23,604 nt of DNA from JBJENW01 sp051880395 (GCA_051880395.1 JBJENW010000048.1:1-23604); one strand, 5' to 3'; counted from the stretch's first letter, positions 7,400 to 15,626 are shown. The notes: generated by a model not told the origin, from the letters alone. Numbers and translations: made by a program.

Positions 7400-8848
7400 C
7401 TAATCACGATGTTTGGAGAACTTGTCATTCTCATAACGTTTCAGATTTTCTGTGATCTGACGATTATCTGCCTGTGAGATCAAAGTATCTCTGTTTTTCT
7501 TAGACGGTAATACATCTGCATAACGGCTCGGACCACCGACGCAGCCGCCTTCGCATGCCATACCTTCAATAAAGTCTTCCGGCAATTTTCCGACTTTCAT
7601 AAGTAACAGAGCTTTTTTACAATCAGCCGCACCGTTTGCACGACAAACTTTTACATCGCATTCCTGATCAGTTTCTTTCATGTATTCTAATACGGAATCT
7701 GTTACACCACCGGAATTTCCATAACGTTTTCCATATACACTGGAATCCTGATAAGTATTTGCTTTTGGCTGAAGCGCAACACCTTTTGCATTCATCATTG
7801 CTTCAATCTCATTATAAGTTAATACATAATCTGCATTTCCTTCAATTTTCTGATCTACAACTTCTGATTTTTTGGCAACACATGGTCCAATGAATACCGT
7901 TATAGCTTCCGGATTTCTGGACTTGATCAAACGGGAGATCATACACATTGGAGATACTGTTGTTGAAATCTTATCCTCTAATTCTGGGAAGTGTTTCCGG
8001 ATCATATTTACAAATGCCGGGCAGCAGGATGTCGTCTTTTTCTCACCATTCTTATAAGCCTCGATCCATTCTTCTGCTTCACTCTGGGTCGTAAAGTCTC
8101 CGCCAAGTCCAACTTCGATCATGTCTTTAAATCCTAATGCCTGCAATGCTTCTCTCCAACTCTGCATCGTAATATCCGGACCGAACTGTCCTTCCGTTGC
8201 CGGTGCGAGCATCGCATACACTTCTTTTCCTTCACGAATCGCATTGATCACGCTGACAACAAACGTTCTGGTTGCGATCGCACCAAACGGACAGCTATGG
8301 ATACATTTACCGCAGCGGATACATTTGCTCTCATCGATCTGAGAAATACCATTCTCATCATATGTAATCGCATCCACCGGACAACTGAACTTACACGGAC
8401 GTTTCAAATGTGCGATCGCATTAAACGGACAGGCCTGCGCACATTTTCCGCACTCTTTACATTTGTTCGGATCGATTTTGGAACGATTCTCGCCTTCGCT
8501 GATCGCTCCGAATGGACAGGCATTTACACAAGCTTTTCCTGCACAATTCTGACAGTTATCTGTTACAACATAACCGGAAATCGGACAGCCTGCACAAGCA
8601 GAAGTGATGACCTGAACAATATTTCCGTCATCATTGGCTGTCGTTGCTTTTCCTTCTGCAAGACGGATTCTCTGGCGAACAACCTCACGCTCTTTATATA
8701 CACAACAACGGAATTTTGGAAGTGGTCCCGGAAGCATTTCCATCGGAATCAGCTCTTTTGCTTCTTCCAGATCACCTGCATACGCATGTTTTGCAACTTC
8801 CTCAAGCACTTCGAGTTTAATTTTCATTACATTTTCATCTGCAAACAT
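7400..8848 (-). CDS. Monomeric [FeFe] hydrogenase-like protein with ferredoxin domain
   Basis: A 482-residue cytoplasmic iron-sulfur protein. The N-terminal part holds several cluster motifs: CAGC (85-88), a C-x2-C-x4-C-x3-CP set (99-111), CKECGKCAQACP (130-141), a degenerate Cys152/Cys156 pair and CIRCGKCIHSCP (176-187). The C-terminal half is the H-cluster domain with all three loops: TSCCPAF (273-279), IGPCVAKKSE (320-329) and MACEGGCVGGP (430-440), giving the four cluster cysteines 276, 323, 432 and 436. Relative to classic enzymes (TSCCPxW, MPCxxKKxE, ACxGGCxxGGG), loop 2 has Gly for Met and loop 3 ends in GGP. This resembles the group B type monomeric enzymes as I recall them. The likely role is reversible H2 production from ferredoxin, or H2 sensing; the sequence does not decide. 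AAAGGAA precedes the ATG. No maturase genes (hydE, hydF, hydG) lie in the window. Confidence 0.85.
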   Translation of the reverse strand: MFADENVMKIKLEVLEEVAKHAYAGDLEEAKELIPMEMLPGPLPKFRCCVYKEREVVRQRIRLAEGKATTANDDGNIVQVITSACAGCPISGYVVTDNCQNCAGKACVNACPFGAISEGENRSKIDPNKCKECGKCAQACPFNAIAHLKRPCKFSCPVDAITYDENGISQIDESKCIRCGKCIHSCPFGAIATRTFVVSVINAIREGKEVYAMLAPATEGQFGPDITMQSWREALQALGFKDMIEVGLGGDFTTQSEAEEWIEAYKNGEKKTTSCCPAFVNMIRKHFPELEDKISTTVSPMCMISRLIKSRNPEAITVFIGPCVAKKSEVVDQKIEGNADYVLTYNEIEAMMNAKGVALQPKANTYQDSSVYGKRYGNSGGVTDSVLEYMKETDQECDVKVCRANGAADCKKALLLMKVGKLPEDFIEGMACEGGCVGGPSRYADVLPSKKNRDTLISQADNRQITENLKRYENDKFSKHRD

Positions 8849-8885
8849 ATTTTTTTCCTTTCATAACAAACTACAGTTTCTCTCT

Positions 8886-8902
8886 TTCGGTGTTTTACCG
8901 AA
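8886..8902. repeat. Small dyad in the hydrogenase leader
   Basis: TTCGGT-N5-ACCGAA forms a perfect 6-bp dyad just downstream of the predicted -10, in the untranslated leader. It could be an operator or a leader hairpin; no regulator can be named. Confidence 0.35.
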
Positions 8903-8914
8903 CATATCGCTACT

Positions 8915-8943
8915 ATTATACATGGAAAACAGCAGTTTGACTA
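8915..8943 (-). promoter_or_regulatory. Probable promoter of the hydrogenase-like gene
   Basis: A perfect TATAAT on the minus strand (8915-8920), preceded directly by TG, lies about 65 bases upstream of the ATG. The matching -35 (TAGTCA at 17 bases spacing) is poor. The remaining gene-free stretch up to 9128 holds only the long inverted repeat. Confidence 0.4.
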
Positions 8944-9025
8944 GATTGTTTTTTGTGCAAAATCAGATACATTGTATTCTTTCATCCATTCCATATATAA
9001 ATTTCTATTTAGCCTATTAATTCTT

Positions 9026-9100
9026 ATGCGGACGTTTCCGGGATTCGGCGGGGAGATTCGCACTGGGGATCTCCCCGCCGAATCCCGGAAACGTCCGCAT
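9026..9100. repeat. GC-rich perfect 32-bp inverted repeat (long hairpin)
   Basis: Left arm 9026-9057 and right arm 9069-9100 are exact reverse complements over 32 bases, with an 11-base loop (9058-9068). Twenty of the 32 arm bases are G or C, in a surrounding AT-rich spacer. Neither side is followed by a T-run, so it does not look like a standard Rho-independent terminator. It lies between the stop of the HAD gene and the promoter of the hydrogenase-like gene. It may be a dispersed palindromic element, a processing or attenuation hairpin, or a Rho-independent-like barrier without a U-tract. Confidence 0.95.
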
Positions 9101-9128
9101 CGAAAATCCCCCATTGAGATCGGTTTCA

Positions 9129-9761
9129 TTATCCTAAAACTTCCGGTACACGCTCCGTCAATTCGTAAAGGCTTTGAATTTTCGGCACTTCTGTATCGAT
9201 CGTTCCGAAACCGTATGCCGCATGGATAAATGGCAGTCCGGCCTGCATTGTTGCATTGTAATCGCCTTGGATATCGCCGACATACACCGCTTTGCCTAAC
9301 TGGTTTCGTTCTACCACAAGCCGGATATTCTCGCCTTTCTGCAGATTGTTATCTCCAAAGCAGGCGATATCATCAAAGTAATGTCCAAATCCATAATGTT
9401 GCAAAAACGCCTCAATATAACCCGACTGGCAGTTGCTGACAATATACAGATGATAGCCCATCTCTTTTAATTTTGTCATTGTCTGCTCAAATCCATCGTA
9501 AAGATTACCGCCATGTTCTGCCAGATATTCATTTTCATAATCTGTACAGACATTCATGACCTGAATCGGATCTTTCTCATCTTCGAAAAAAATATGCGCA
9601 ATCTCATCCATCGGTTTTCCCATCACAGACTGAATATCCTGCAATGTGATCACGCGGTCCTGTTGCAGTTTCTTCTGCAGTGCTTCCGTCCAGGAATGTG
9701 CGACATTCTCGGCAGAATCCCATAGTGTTCCATCCATATCAAAAATTACACCTTGTTTCAT
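9129..9761 (-). CDS. HAD family hydrolase (phosphoglycolate phosphatase-like)
   Basis: A 210-residue soluble phosphatase of the haloacid dehalogenase superfamily, class I cap type. Motif I is FDMDGTLWDS near the N-terminus (nucleophile Asp8 and acid Asp10), motif II is the Ser of VSNCQSG, motif III is the Lys of LQKGENI and motif IV is YVGDIQGD. The helical cap lies between motifs I and II, as in phosphoglycolate phosphatase and beta-phosphoglucomutase. The substrate is not predictable; these enzymes often clear small phosphorylated metabolites. AGGAAAGG lies about 10 bases before the ATG. The gene seems to be a single unit with its own promoter, and it is followed on the minus strand by the long inverted repeat at 9026-9100. 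Confidence 0.88.
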   Translation of the reverse strand: MKQGVIFDMDGTLWDSAENVAHSWTEALQKKLQQDRVITLQDIQSVMGKPMDEIAHIFFEDEKDPIQVMNVCTDYENEYLAEHGGNLYDGFEQTMTKLKEMGYHLYIVSNCQSGYIEAFLQHYGFGHYFDDIACFGDNNLQKGENIRLVVERNQLGKAVYVGDIQGDYNATMQAGLPFIHAAYGFGTIDTEVPKIQSLYELTERVPEVLG

Positions 9762-9802
9762 CTTTCTTTTCCTTTCCTGATCAAACCTGTTTTCATTGTC
9801 AT

Positions 9803-9831
9803 AAAATAGATAAACTGTTCTTTCTCTGCAA
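9803..9831 (-). promoter_or_regulatory. Candidate promoter of the HAD hydrolase gene
   Basis: TTGCAG-N17-TATTTT on the minus strand, about 40 bases upstream of the ATG at 9761. Spacing is ideal and both boxes are fair matches. Confidence 0.4.
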
Positions 9832-9848
9832 CCTCTGTCTCTAAGAAG

Positions 9849-9898
9849 AAAAACAGGCAGTGCACGCTATGTTTACTATGTGTACTGCCTGTTTTTTT
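9849..9898 (-). terminator. Rho-independent terminator of the purine operon
   Basis: The stem CAGGCAGTGCAC / GTGTACTGCCTG (12 pairs, one G-T wobble on the plus strand) has a 14-base loop and is flanked by five As and seven Ts. It lies 17 bases after the purD stop on the minus strand and closes the purEMND transcript. Confidence 0.8.
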
Positions 9899-9914
9899 AT
9901 TCCATCAAATCCAT

Positions 9915-11189
9915 TTATTTTACTGCATCGATTGCTTTTCCAATATCATGGCGCATATATTTATTCTCAAACTGCACCCATTCGGTTGCTTCATATGCTT
10001 TCGCGCGTGCTTCCTTCAAATCCGAACCAAGTGCGGTGATACCAAGTACACGTCCACCGTTTGTCACAATCTTTCCATCCTTTAACGCGGTCCCCGCATG
10101 GAAACAGAAATAATCGTCTTTTCCGTCAAAGTTCTCTAAGCCGCTGATCGGGAATCCTTTTTCATAGGAAACCGGATATCCGTCTGATGCCAATACAACA
10201 CATACCGCTGCATTGTCTTCAAACTGAAGATCGATCGTATCGAGTTTTCCGTCTACGCAGGCTTCCATGACATCAATAATATCATTCTTCATACGTGGTA
10301 ACACAACCTGCGCTTCCGGATCACCAAAACGTGCATTATACTCTAACACTTTTGGTCCATCTTCCGTTAACATCAGACCAAAGAAAATGACTCCGGTAAA
10401 CGGACGGCCTTCTGCAGCCATTGCATCTACAGTTGCCTGATAGATGTATTTCTTGCAGAACGCATCTACCTCTTCGGTATAGAACGGACTTGGAGAAAAG
10501 TTCCCCATTCCTCCGGTATTTAATCCCTGGTCACCGTCTTTTGCACGTTTATGGTCCTGTGCAGAAGACATGATCTGAATTGTTTTTCCATCTACAAAAG
10601 ATAATACAGAAACCTCTCGACCGGTCATAAATTCTTCTACTACCATATGATTTCCGGCAGAACCGAATTTTTTATCTTCCATGATCTCTTTCACTCCGGC
10701 TTTTGCTTCTTCTAATGTATTGCAGATCAGCACACCTTTTCCAAGTGCCAGACCATCTGCTTTCAACACGATCGGCATTTTTGCTGTTTCCAGATATGCC
10801 AACGCTTTCGCCGGATCATCGAATGTTTCATATCCTGCTGTCGGGATATTGTATTTCTTCATCAAATCTTTAGAAAATGCTTTGGAGCCTTCCAAAATTG
10901 CTGCATTTTTACGCGGTCCAAACACTTTCAATCCTTCTGCTTCGAAGACATCTACAATACCGCCAACCAGCGGATCATCCATTCCTACGATGGTAAAATC
11001 AATTTCTTTTTCTTTTGCAAATGCAACTAATTTATCAAATTCCATCGCACCGATTGACACACACTCTGCAATCTGTGCAATACCGGCATTTCCCGGCGCA
11101 CAATAAATTTTATCTACACGCGGACTTTTTGCTACGCTTGTCGCGATTGCATGTTCACGTCCGCCACTTCCTACGATCAATACTTTCAT
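9915..11189 (-). CDS. purD: Phosphoribosylamine-glycine ligase (GAR synthetase)
   Basis: A 424-residue ATP-grasp enzyme that joins glycine to phosphoribosylamine, the second step of purine synthesis. Visible features are the N-terminal GSGGREHAI (residues 7-15) and FGPRKNAAILEGSKAFSKD, which leads into the ATP-grasp domain. They also include the conserved DQGLNTGGMGNFSP loop, LEYNARFGDPEAQVVLP with metal-binding Glu and Asn, and a C-terminal domain with HAGTALKDGKIVTNGGRVLG. Length is normal. AGGAG lies 9 bases before the ATG. It is the last gene of purE-purM-purN-purD, 19 bp after purN, and is followed by a terminator. Identity is certain from the motifs. Confidence 0.97.
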   Translation of the reverse strand: MKVLIVGSGGREHAIATSVAKSPRVDKIYCAPGNAGIAQIAECVSIGAMEFDKLVAFAKEKEIDFTIVGMDDPLVGGIVDVFEAEGLKVFGPRKNAAILEGSKAFSKDLMKKYNIPTAGYETFDDPAKALAYLETAKMPIVLKADGLALGKGVLICNTLEEAKAGVKEIMEDKKFGSAGNHMVVEEFMTGREVSVLSFVDGKTIQIMSSAQDHKRAKDGDQGLNTGGMGNFSPSPFYTEEVDAFCKKYIYQATVDAMAAEGRPFTGVIFFGLMLTEDGPKVLEYNARFGDPEAQVVLPRMKNDIIDVMEACVDGKLDTIDLQFEDNAAVCVVLASDGYPVSYEKGFPISGLENFDGKDDYFCFHAGTALKDGKIVTNGGRVLGITALGSDLKEARAKAYEATEWVQFENKYMRHDIGKAIDAVK

Positions 11190-11208
11190 GGGCTTTTCTC
11201 CTATTTCT

Positions 11209-11838
11209 TTATGCTTCGTCTACAACTGCTTTTCCATCCACAATATGCACCCGACCGTTCGCGATCAGATTGATCGCTTCCGGTAAAATCTTCCATTCTG
11301 CTTCTTCCATGACACGACGCTGCAGAACCTCCGGGGTATCCCCGTTTCTGACAGAAACCGCTCTCTGCAGAATGATCGGACCAGTATCCGTTCCTTCATC
11401 CACAAAATGAACCGTTGCACCCGTCACTTTTACGCCGCGGTTCAGTGCACCTTCATGCACTTTCAATCCATAATATCCGGTTCCACAAAAAGATGGGATC
11501 AGAGAAGGATGAATATTGATGATCCGATACTTATAGGCACGAATGATCTCCGGCGGGATTACAACTAAAAATCCTGCCAATACGATCAGATCCACCTCGG
11601 CCTGCTGCAGACATTCTAACAATGCCTTGTGGAATACATCACGACTCTCATAGTCTTTCGGTGAGACACAAACTGCCTCCACACCATGTTTTTTTGCGCG
11701 CTCCAATGCATACGCATTCGGATTATTGCTGATAACGATCGAAAGCTCTGCATTTGTAATCTTTCCACTATCCAATGCATCCATAATTGCCTGCAGATTT
11801 GTTCCGCCACCGGAAACTAATACAGCCACTCTTAGCAT
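11209..11838 (-). CDS. purN: Phosphoribosylglycinamide formyltransferase
   Basis: A 209-residue GAR transformylase that uses 10-formyltetrahydrofolate in the third step of purine synthesis. The N-terminal VLVSGGGTNLQAI binds the ribose phosphate. The catalytic set is visible as INIHPSLIPSF (Asn and His) and HFVDEGTDTGPII (Asp). The segment after HPSLIPSF reads CGTGYYGLKVHEGAL, as seen in clostridial-type PurN. The start overlaps the end of purM by 7 bases, which indicates translational coupling, with AAAGGAG inside the purM 3' end. purD, the previous step of the pathway, follows after 19 bp. Confidence 0.96.
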   Translation of the reverse strand: MLRVAVLVSGGGTNLQAIMDALDSGKITNAELSIVISNNPNAYALERAKKHGVEAVCVSPKDYESRDVFHKALLECLQQAEVDLIVLAGFLVVIPPEIIRAYKYRIINIHPSLIPSFCGTGYYGLKVHEGALNRGVKVTGATVHFVDEGTDTGPIILQRAVSVRNGDTPEVLQRRVMEEAEWKILPEAINLIANGRVHIVDGKAVVDEA

Positions 11839-12857
11839 AATGTAACTCCTTTTTCACCGTTTTCGATCTTACCGACGATATACGGTGTCTCACCAGCTGC
11901 TTTGATCGCCTCCATTGTTTTGTCTACATCCGCAGGATCAACAGCCAATACCATACCGATACCCATATTGTATGTATTATACATCATCTTCTCTTCCACT
12001 TCGCCGACACGTGCCATCATTTTAAAGATTGGCGGTACCGGGTAACTGTCTTTCTCGATCACAGCGCGTTTGCCTTCCGGAAGCATACGCGGTACATTTT
12101 CATAAAAACCACCGCCAGTGATATGGCTGCATGCTTTTACGGTAACACCTGCTTCTTTAATAGAACGCAGTGCTTTTACATAAATCTTTGTCGGTGCAAG
12201 CAGTGCTTCTCCGAGTGTTGTTCCTAATTCGTCATGATACGTATTTAATGTTTCTTTATCCATTTTAAAGATTTTACGAACCAGTGAAAAACCGTTGGAA
12301 TGTACACCGGAAGATGCCATACCGATCAGCACATCATTTTCTTTGACATCTTTTCCTGTGATGATATCTTTTTCATCCACAACACCAACTGCAAAACCAG
12401 CCAGATCATATTCATCTTCCGGATAAAATCCCGGCATCTCCGCAGTTTCTCCACCGATCAGTGCCGCATTTGACTGTTTACATCCTTCTGCCACACCACT
12501 TACGATCGTCGCGATCTTTTCCGGGTAATTTTTTCCACAGGCAATATAATCCAAGAAAAACAATGGCTCACCGCCTGCACAGGCGATATCATTGACACAC
12601 ATTGCCACACAATCGATTCCTATGGTATCATGCTTGTCTAACAGAAATGCAAGTTTCAATTTGGTTCCTACACCATCTGTTCCGGATACGAGGGTTGGTT
12701 TTTCCATATCCTTGAATGCAGCCATGGAAAATGCACCGGAAAATCCACCTAAGTTTGTCAAAACTTCCTTACGCATGGTTTGCTGTACATGCTCTTTCAT
12801 CAGCTCTACTGATTTGTATCCTGCTTCAATATCTACGCCTGCGTTCTTGTAATCCAT
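11832..12857 (-). CDS. purM: Phosphoribosylformylglycinamidine cyclo-ligase (AIR synthetase)
   Basis: A 341-residue enzyme that closes the imidazole ring (FGAM to AIR) using ATP. Typical landmarks are the N-terminal YKNAGVDIEAGYKSVELMK, the SGTDGVGTKLKLAF motif, DCVAMCVNDIACAGGEPLFF, GGETAEMPGFY, and the C-terminal SHITGGGFYENVPRMLP. All are intact and the length is normal. AGGAGG lies 8 bases before the ATG. It is the second gene of the operon, separated from purE by 69 bp that contain a small stable hairpin (12900-12915), and it overlaps purN by 7 bases. Confidence 0.97.
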   Translation of the reverse strand: MDYKNAGVDIEAGYKSVELMKEHVQQTMRKEVLTNLGGFSGAFSMAAFKDMEKPTLVSGTDGVGTKLKLAFLLDKHDTIGIDCVAMCVNDIACAGGEPLFFLDYIACGKNYPEKIATIVSGVAEGCKQSNAALIGGETAEMPGFYPEDEYDLAGFAVGVVDEKDIITGKDVKENDVLIGMASSGVHSNGFSLVRKIFKMDKETLNTYHDELGTTLGEALLAPTKIYVKALRSIKEAGVTVKACSHITGGGFYENVPRMLPEGKRAVIEKDSYPVPPIFKMMARVGEVEEKMMYNTYNMGIGMVLAVDPADVDKTMEAIKAAGETPYIVGKIENGEKGVTLC

Positions 12858-12899
12858 TAATTTTTCCTCCTAAAATACAACTCTCTTTATGGCTTCTAT

Positions 12900-12915
12900 C
12901 GGACGCTTTCGTCCG
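12900..12915. repeat. Intercistronic hairpin between purE and purM
   Basis: CGGACG-CTTT-CGTCCG, a perfect 6-bp GC-rich stem with a 4-base loop, sits about 12 bases after the purE stop and 43 bases before the purM start. There is no T-run on the minus strand, so an RNA processing or stability role is more likely than termination. Confidence 0.6.
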
Positions 12916-12926
12916 TTTCTCACTTC

Positions 12927-13433
12927 TTATTTTGTATAGTTTTTATAGCCGACTTCCTGCAGTTTTGCATCTTTTGCCTGTACCTGCTCTTTTAATTCTT
13001 CTGAATATTTTTTCAGTCGCTCTAACAGTTCCGGATCACTGGTTGCTAAAATTTTTGCTGCAAGAAGACCTGCATTTGCTCCACCGTTGATCGCTACCGT
13101 AGCTACCGGAATTCCGGTCGGCATCTGTACGATGGAATACAGAGAATCACGTCCTCCCAATGATGTCGTATGCATCGGAATACCGATGACCGGCATTGGG
13201 AATATTGCTGCGCACATACCCGGAAGGTGAGCCGCCATACCGGCACCTGCGATAATGACTTTAAATCCTTTTTCTTCTGCGGTTTTTGCATACTCAAAAA
13301 AGATATCCGGTTCACGATGTGCTGAAATGATCGTCATCTCATACTCAATTCCTAATTTCTCCAAGATATCTGCTGCTTTTGCCATAACCGGCATGTCTGA
13401 GTCACTGCCCATAACAATTCCAACTTTTGCCAT
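12927..13433 (-). CDS. purE: N5-carboxyaminoimidazole ribonucleotide mutase
   Basis: A 168-residue class I PurE, which interconverts N5-CAIR and CAIR in purine synthesis. The N-terminal GIVMGSDSDMPVMAKA (nucleotide-binding loop), the ISAHREPD motif with the catalytic His, the GAGMAAHLPG loop and MPTGIPVATVAINGGANAGL are all present. Such class I enzymes normally work with a separate PurK, which is not in this window. AAAAGGAG lies 7 bases before the ATG. It is the first gene of the operon, with a candidate promoter and an AT-rich dyad in the 110-bp spacer behind it. Confidence 0.97.
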   Translation of the reverse strand: MAKVGIVMGSDSDMPVMAKAADILEKLGIEYEMTIISAHREPDIFFEYAKTAEEKGFKVIIAGAGMAAHLPGMCAAIFPMPVIGIPMHTTSLGGRDSLYSIVQMPTGIPVATVAINGGANAGLLAAKILATSDPELLERLKKYSEELKEQVQAKDAKLQEVGYKNYTK

Positions 13434-13478
13434 ACTGATTCTCCTTTTCTATCTTACCTGTTTTACACTTCTTCTTTC

Positions 13479-13508
13479 ATTGTAGACGCATTTTATTAAA
13501 AATGAAAA
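13479..13508 (-). promoter_or_regulatory. Candidate promoter of the purE operon
   Basis: TTTTCA-N18-TACAAT on the minus strand, about 45 bases upstream of purE. The -10 is good, the -35 moderate. No PurR box of the Bacillus type (CCGAAC) and no purine riboswitch fold is apparent in the short leader. Confidence 0.4.
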
Positions 13509-13528
13509 TTAATAATTATTATTTCATT
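13501..13528. repeat. AT-rich dyad upstream of purE
   Basis: AATGAAA and TTTCATT flank a 14-base AT-only core that itself contains the palindrome TAATAATTATTA. It overlaps the predicted -35 of purE and follows the aminopeptidase stop codon. It could be an operator or a weak terminator, or simply AT-rich sequence. Confidence 0.35.
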
Positions 13529-13543
13529 CATTAGTATATCTAA

Positions 13544-15613
13544 TTAATCTAACGGCTCATTCAATTCCTCACATCCCGGCACGACAAATCTGCCATCCAG
13601 AATAATATCGGCTGTACTTCCATCCGCATGGATCGCTGTGATCGCTCCCAGCTCATCATACGGAATCGTAATATCCGTATGACAATTAAAGTATGCTTTC
13701 GACGGATCCTCTTTTCGAAGCAGCGTGATCTCATTGTCCCGCGCCACGATCGCCTTACCGTCCGGATTATATGTCATCACATCCTCTTCCTGTGAATAAC
13801 AGGTATCTCCAACTGCAAAGTGCGGTCCCGTTTTTTCTGCGATCAAAATCGGCATTTTCTCTGCAATATCAAAATCCCGTGCCATCCGATACGCTGTCGT
13901 ATTCGTTCCGATCGCGAATTCTCCGATCGGTAATGTCTCATGCTGAAATAACACATTCTCCTTGATATACGCTTTGTTTTCCTCTTCCGTCGGGAAATTT
14001 TTGCAAGTATAGGATTTGATTTTTCCGTCTTCAAATTCTAATTCCAAATCCAGATACTGCAGTTCATTCAGGTACACCTGCGTCACATGCAGAACACCGT
14101 TTGTTCCCGTTAAAATCGGAGATGTAAAGACTTCACCAACCGGAATATTGACATCGGCCACACAGTTTTCAAAATTTGTCTGCTTCGCCGGATCACTTAA
14201 CGTATGCAGCTGCACATACAAATCGGTATGATTTTTCCCTTTTCCTGTGATATGCACCGTCTTTGCCGTATCTAACACGTCAATAATCTTCTGCTGCATC
14301 GTTTGATATTTCTTATAGTCCAGCGTATTGATCTCCACTGTTTTTCGGAAGATGGATTCAAAATCTTTTCCAATCTCCGGAATTGGATACGCAATGATCG
14401 TAAAGCTTCTTTCCTCACTCGGAATATACTGATTTACCATCTGATTCAGTTCATTGCGATAATAAACATTCAATTTCTGCTGTTTCTCGTCGTATTGCAA
14501 CGCCTCTTTTTTATTGACCGGTTCAAATGTCTTTTCTCCAAAAATCTCCATAACCGCCGGTCCCGCAAACGCATGCGCTTTTTCCTTATTCTGCTCATAA
14601 GCGGTATGATAAGATTCCAGTCTGCGCTCAACAAACGCCTTATCCAGATAAATCGCACTATCCGCTTTATGATCATACGTAAACTGACGATTTGGTTCCA
14701 CCGCATACACGCCGTTTCTGCCATTCATTCTTCCCTGGAACGAATCAAACGCACCGCGGTAGATCGTCGGCTTTAATCCCATTTTCTCAAAATTCTTTAT
14801 CGCTGCACGGATCATACGCTCAAAACCGATCGGATAACGGATATTCACCGCCTGCTTTTTGGAAAGATCTTTTCCAGCCATTTCAAATCCGATCCGGTAT
14901 CCTTCCGTAAACGTATCCGCCATACTCTGAATTTCCTCTTCGGAAAACTGATTGAAAAATTCCGCCATTTTTCGCTCATTTTCTCCGATATAAGTTCCAT
15001 ACTGATACAGATACTGTGGACTTGAAAGATCCGATTCCATCACGATTCTCGTAAAGAAATCGTACGCCGGATCACATTGCTCTTCCACACGTTTTTGTGC
15101 AAAGACCTCACTGTAATCATGATAAAAACTCCGAATGATCTCATCTAACTCTTTTTCCGATACCGGTTCCTGTTCAAAACAATTGAACACTTCCACGAAC
15201 AGCTCACAAAAAATCGTAAATTCATATTTACAGCCTTCGAATGCATACGGAATTAAAGCATACAGTTCTGCCGTTAAAAAAGATAACATGCGCCCCTGCA
15301 CTTCAGTCAGCTGTGCGACCGCATATGCCGGATTTGCGAAAGATGTTTCATAATTCTTTGGCAGAATATCCGAAAAAAGTTCCTCGTTTGTCTGCTCACA
15401 TTCCGCCAGTGAGCGCTGTTCTAAAATCCCGTTTTCCTTTTTTTCTAAAATTTCTGCCGCCTGCAAAATAAATGCCGCATTTTTTTGAAAACACCTGCTG
15501 AGTGCGTCCGTTTCCAGTTGTTCCGATGTAATTTCCTTTATACGCTCCAGAATCAATGCATAACGTTCTGCAACTGCCTCATTTTCTTCCTGTTTCCGCT
15601 GCTGATAATCCAT
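13544..15613 (-). CDS. M29-type aminopeptidase with long N-terminal extension
   Basis: A 689-residue protein. The C-terminal half (about 300-689) matches M29 metallo-aminopeptidases (AmpS/PepS/T. thermophilus aminopeptidase T). The metal ligands are visible as Glu494 in GEVFTSP, Glu565 in GEFAIGTN, His598 in TGPHFAVG, Tyr606, and His645 and Asp647 in CHTDITI. The substrate-binding segment HITGKGKNHTDL lies at about 454-465. The first 300 residues are mostly helical and acidic and have no counterpart in the classic enzymes of about 400 residues. I recall similar long 'aminopeptidases' in Lachnospiraceae, but know no function for the extension. The ATG at 15613 is preferred over the upstream one at 15658: AAGGAGG sits 7 bases before it, and the longer version would overlap the previous gene. 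Last gene of the probable pyrE operon, 13 bp after the 105-aa membrane protein. Confidence 0.85.
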   Translation of the reverse strand: MDYQQRKQEENEAVAERYALILERIKEITSEQLETDALSRCFQKNAAFILQAAEILEKKENGILEQRSLAECEQTNEELFSDILPKNYETSFANPAYAVAQLTEVQGRMLSFLTAELYALIPYAFEGCKYEFTIFCELFVEVFNCFEQEPVSEKELDEIIRSFYHDYSEVFAQKRVEEQCDPAYDFFTRIVMESDLSSPQYLYQYGTYIGENERKMAEFFNQFSEEEIQSMADTFTEGYRIGFEMAGKDLSKKQAVNIRYPIGFERMIRAAIKNFEKMGLKPTIYRGAFDSFQGRMNGRNGVYAVEPNRQFTYDHKADSAIYLDKAFVERRLESYHTAYEQNKEKAHAFAGPAVMEIFGEKTFEPVNKKEALQYDEKQQKLNVYYRNELNQMVNQYIPSEERSFTIIAYPIPEIGKDFESIFRKTVEINTLDYKKYQTMQQKIIDVLDTAKTVHITGKGKNHTDLYVQLHTLSDPAKQTNFENCVADVNIPVGEVFTSPILTGTNGVLHVTQVYLNELQYLDLELEFEDGKIKSYTCKNFPTEEENKAYIKENVLFQHETLPIGEFAIGTNTTAYRMARDFDIAEKMPILIAEKTGPHFAVGDTCYSQEEDVMTYNPDGKAIVARDNEITLLRKEDPSKAYFNCHTDITIPYDELGAITAIHADGSTADIILDGRFVVPGCEELNEPLD

Positions 15614-15626
15614 ATTTCGTTCCTCC

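Noticed and set aside
8297..8866. 189-codon plus-strand open frame
   Set aside because: It lies entirely opposite the hydrogenase-like gene, is rich in Cys, Ile and Thr as antisense shadows are, and has no ribosome binding site.
8941..9129. Minus-strand 62-codon open frame across the long palindrome
   Set aside because: It is created by the inverted repeat itself, has no ribosome binding site and no protein-like composition.
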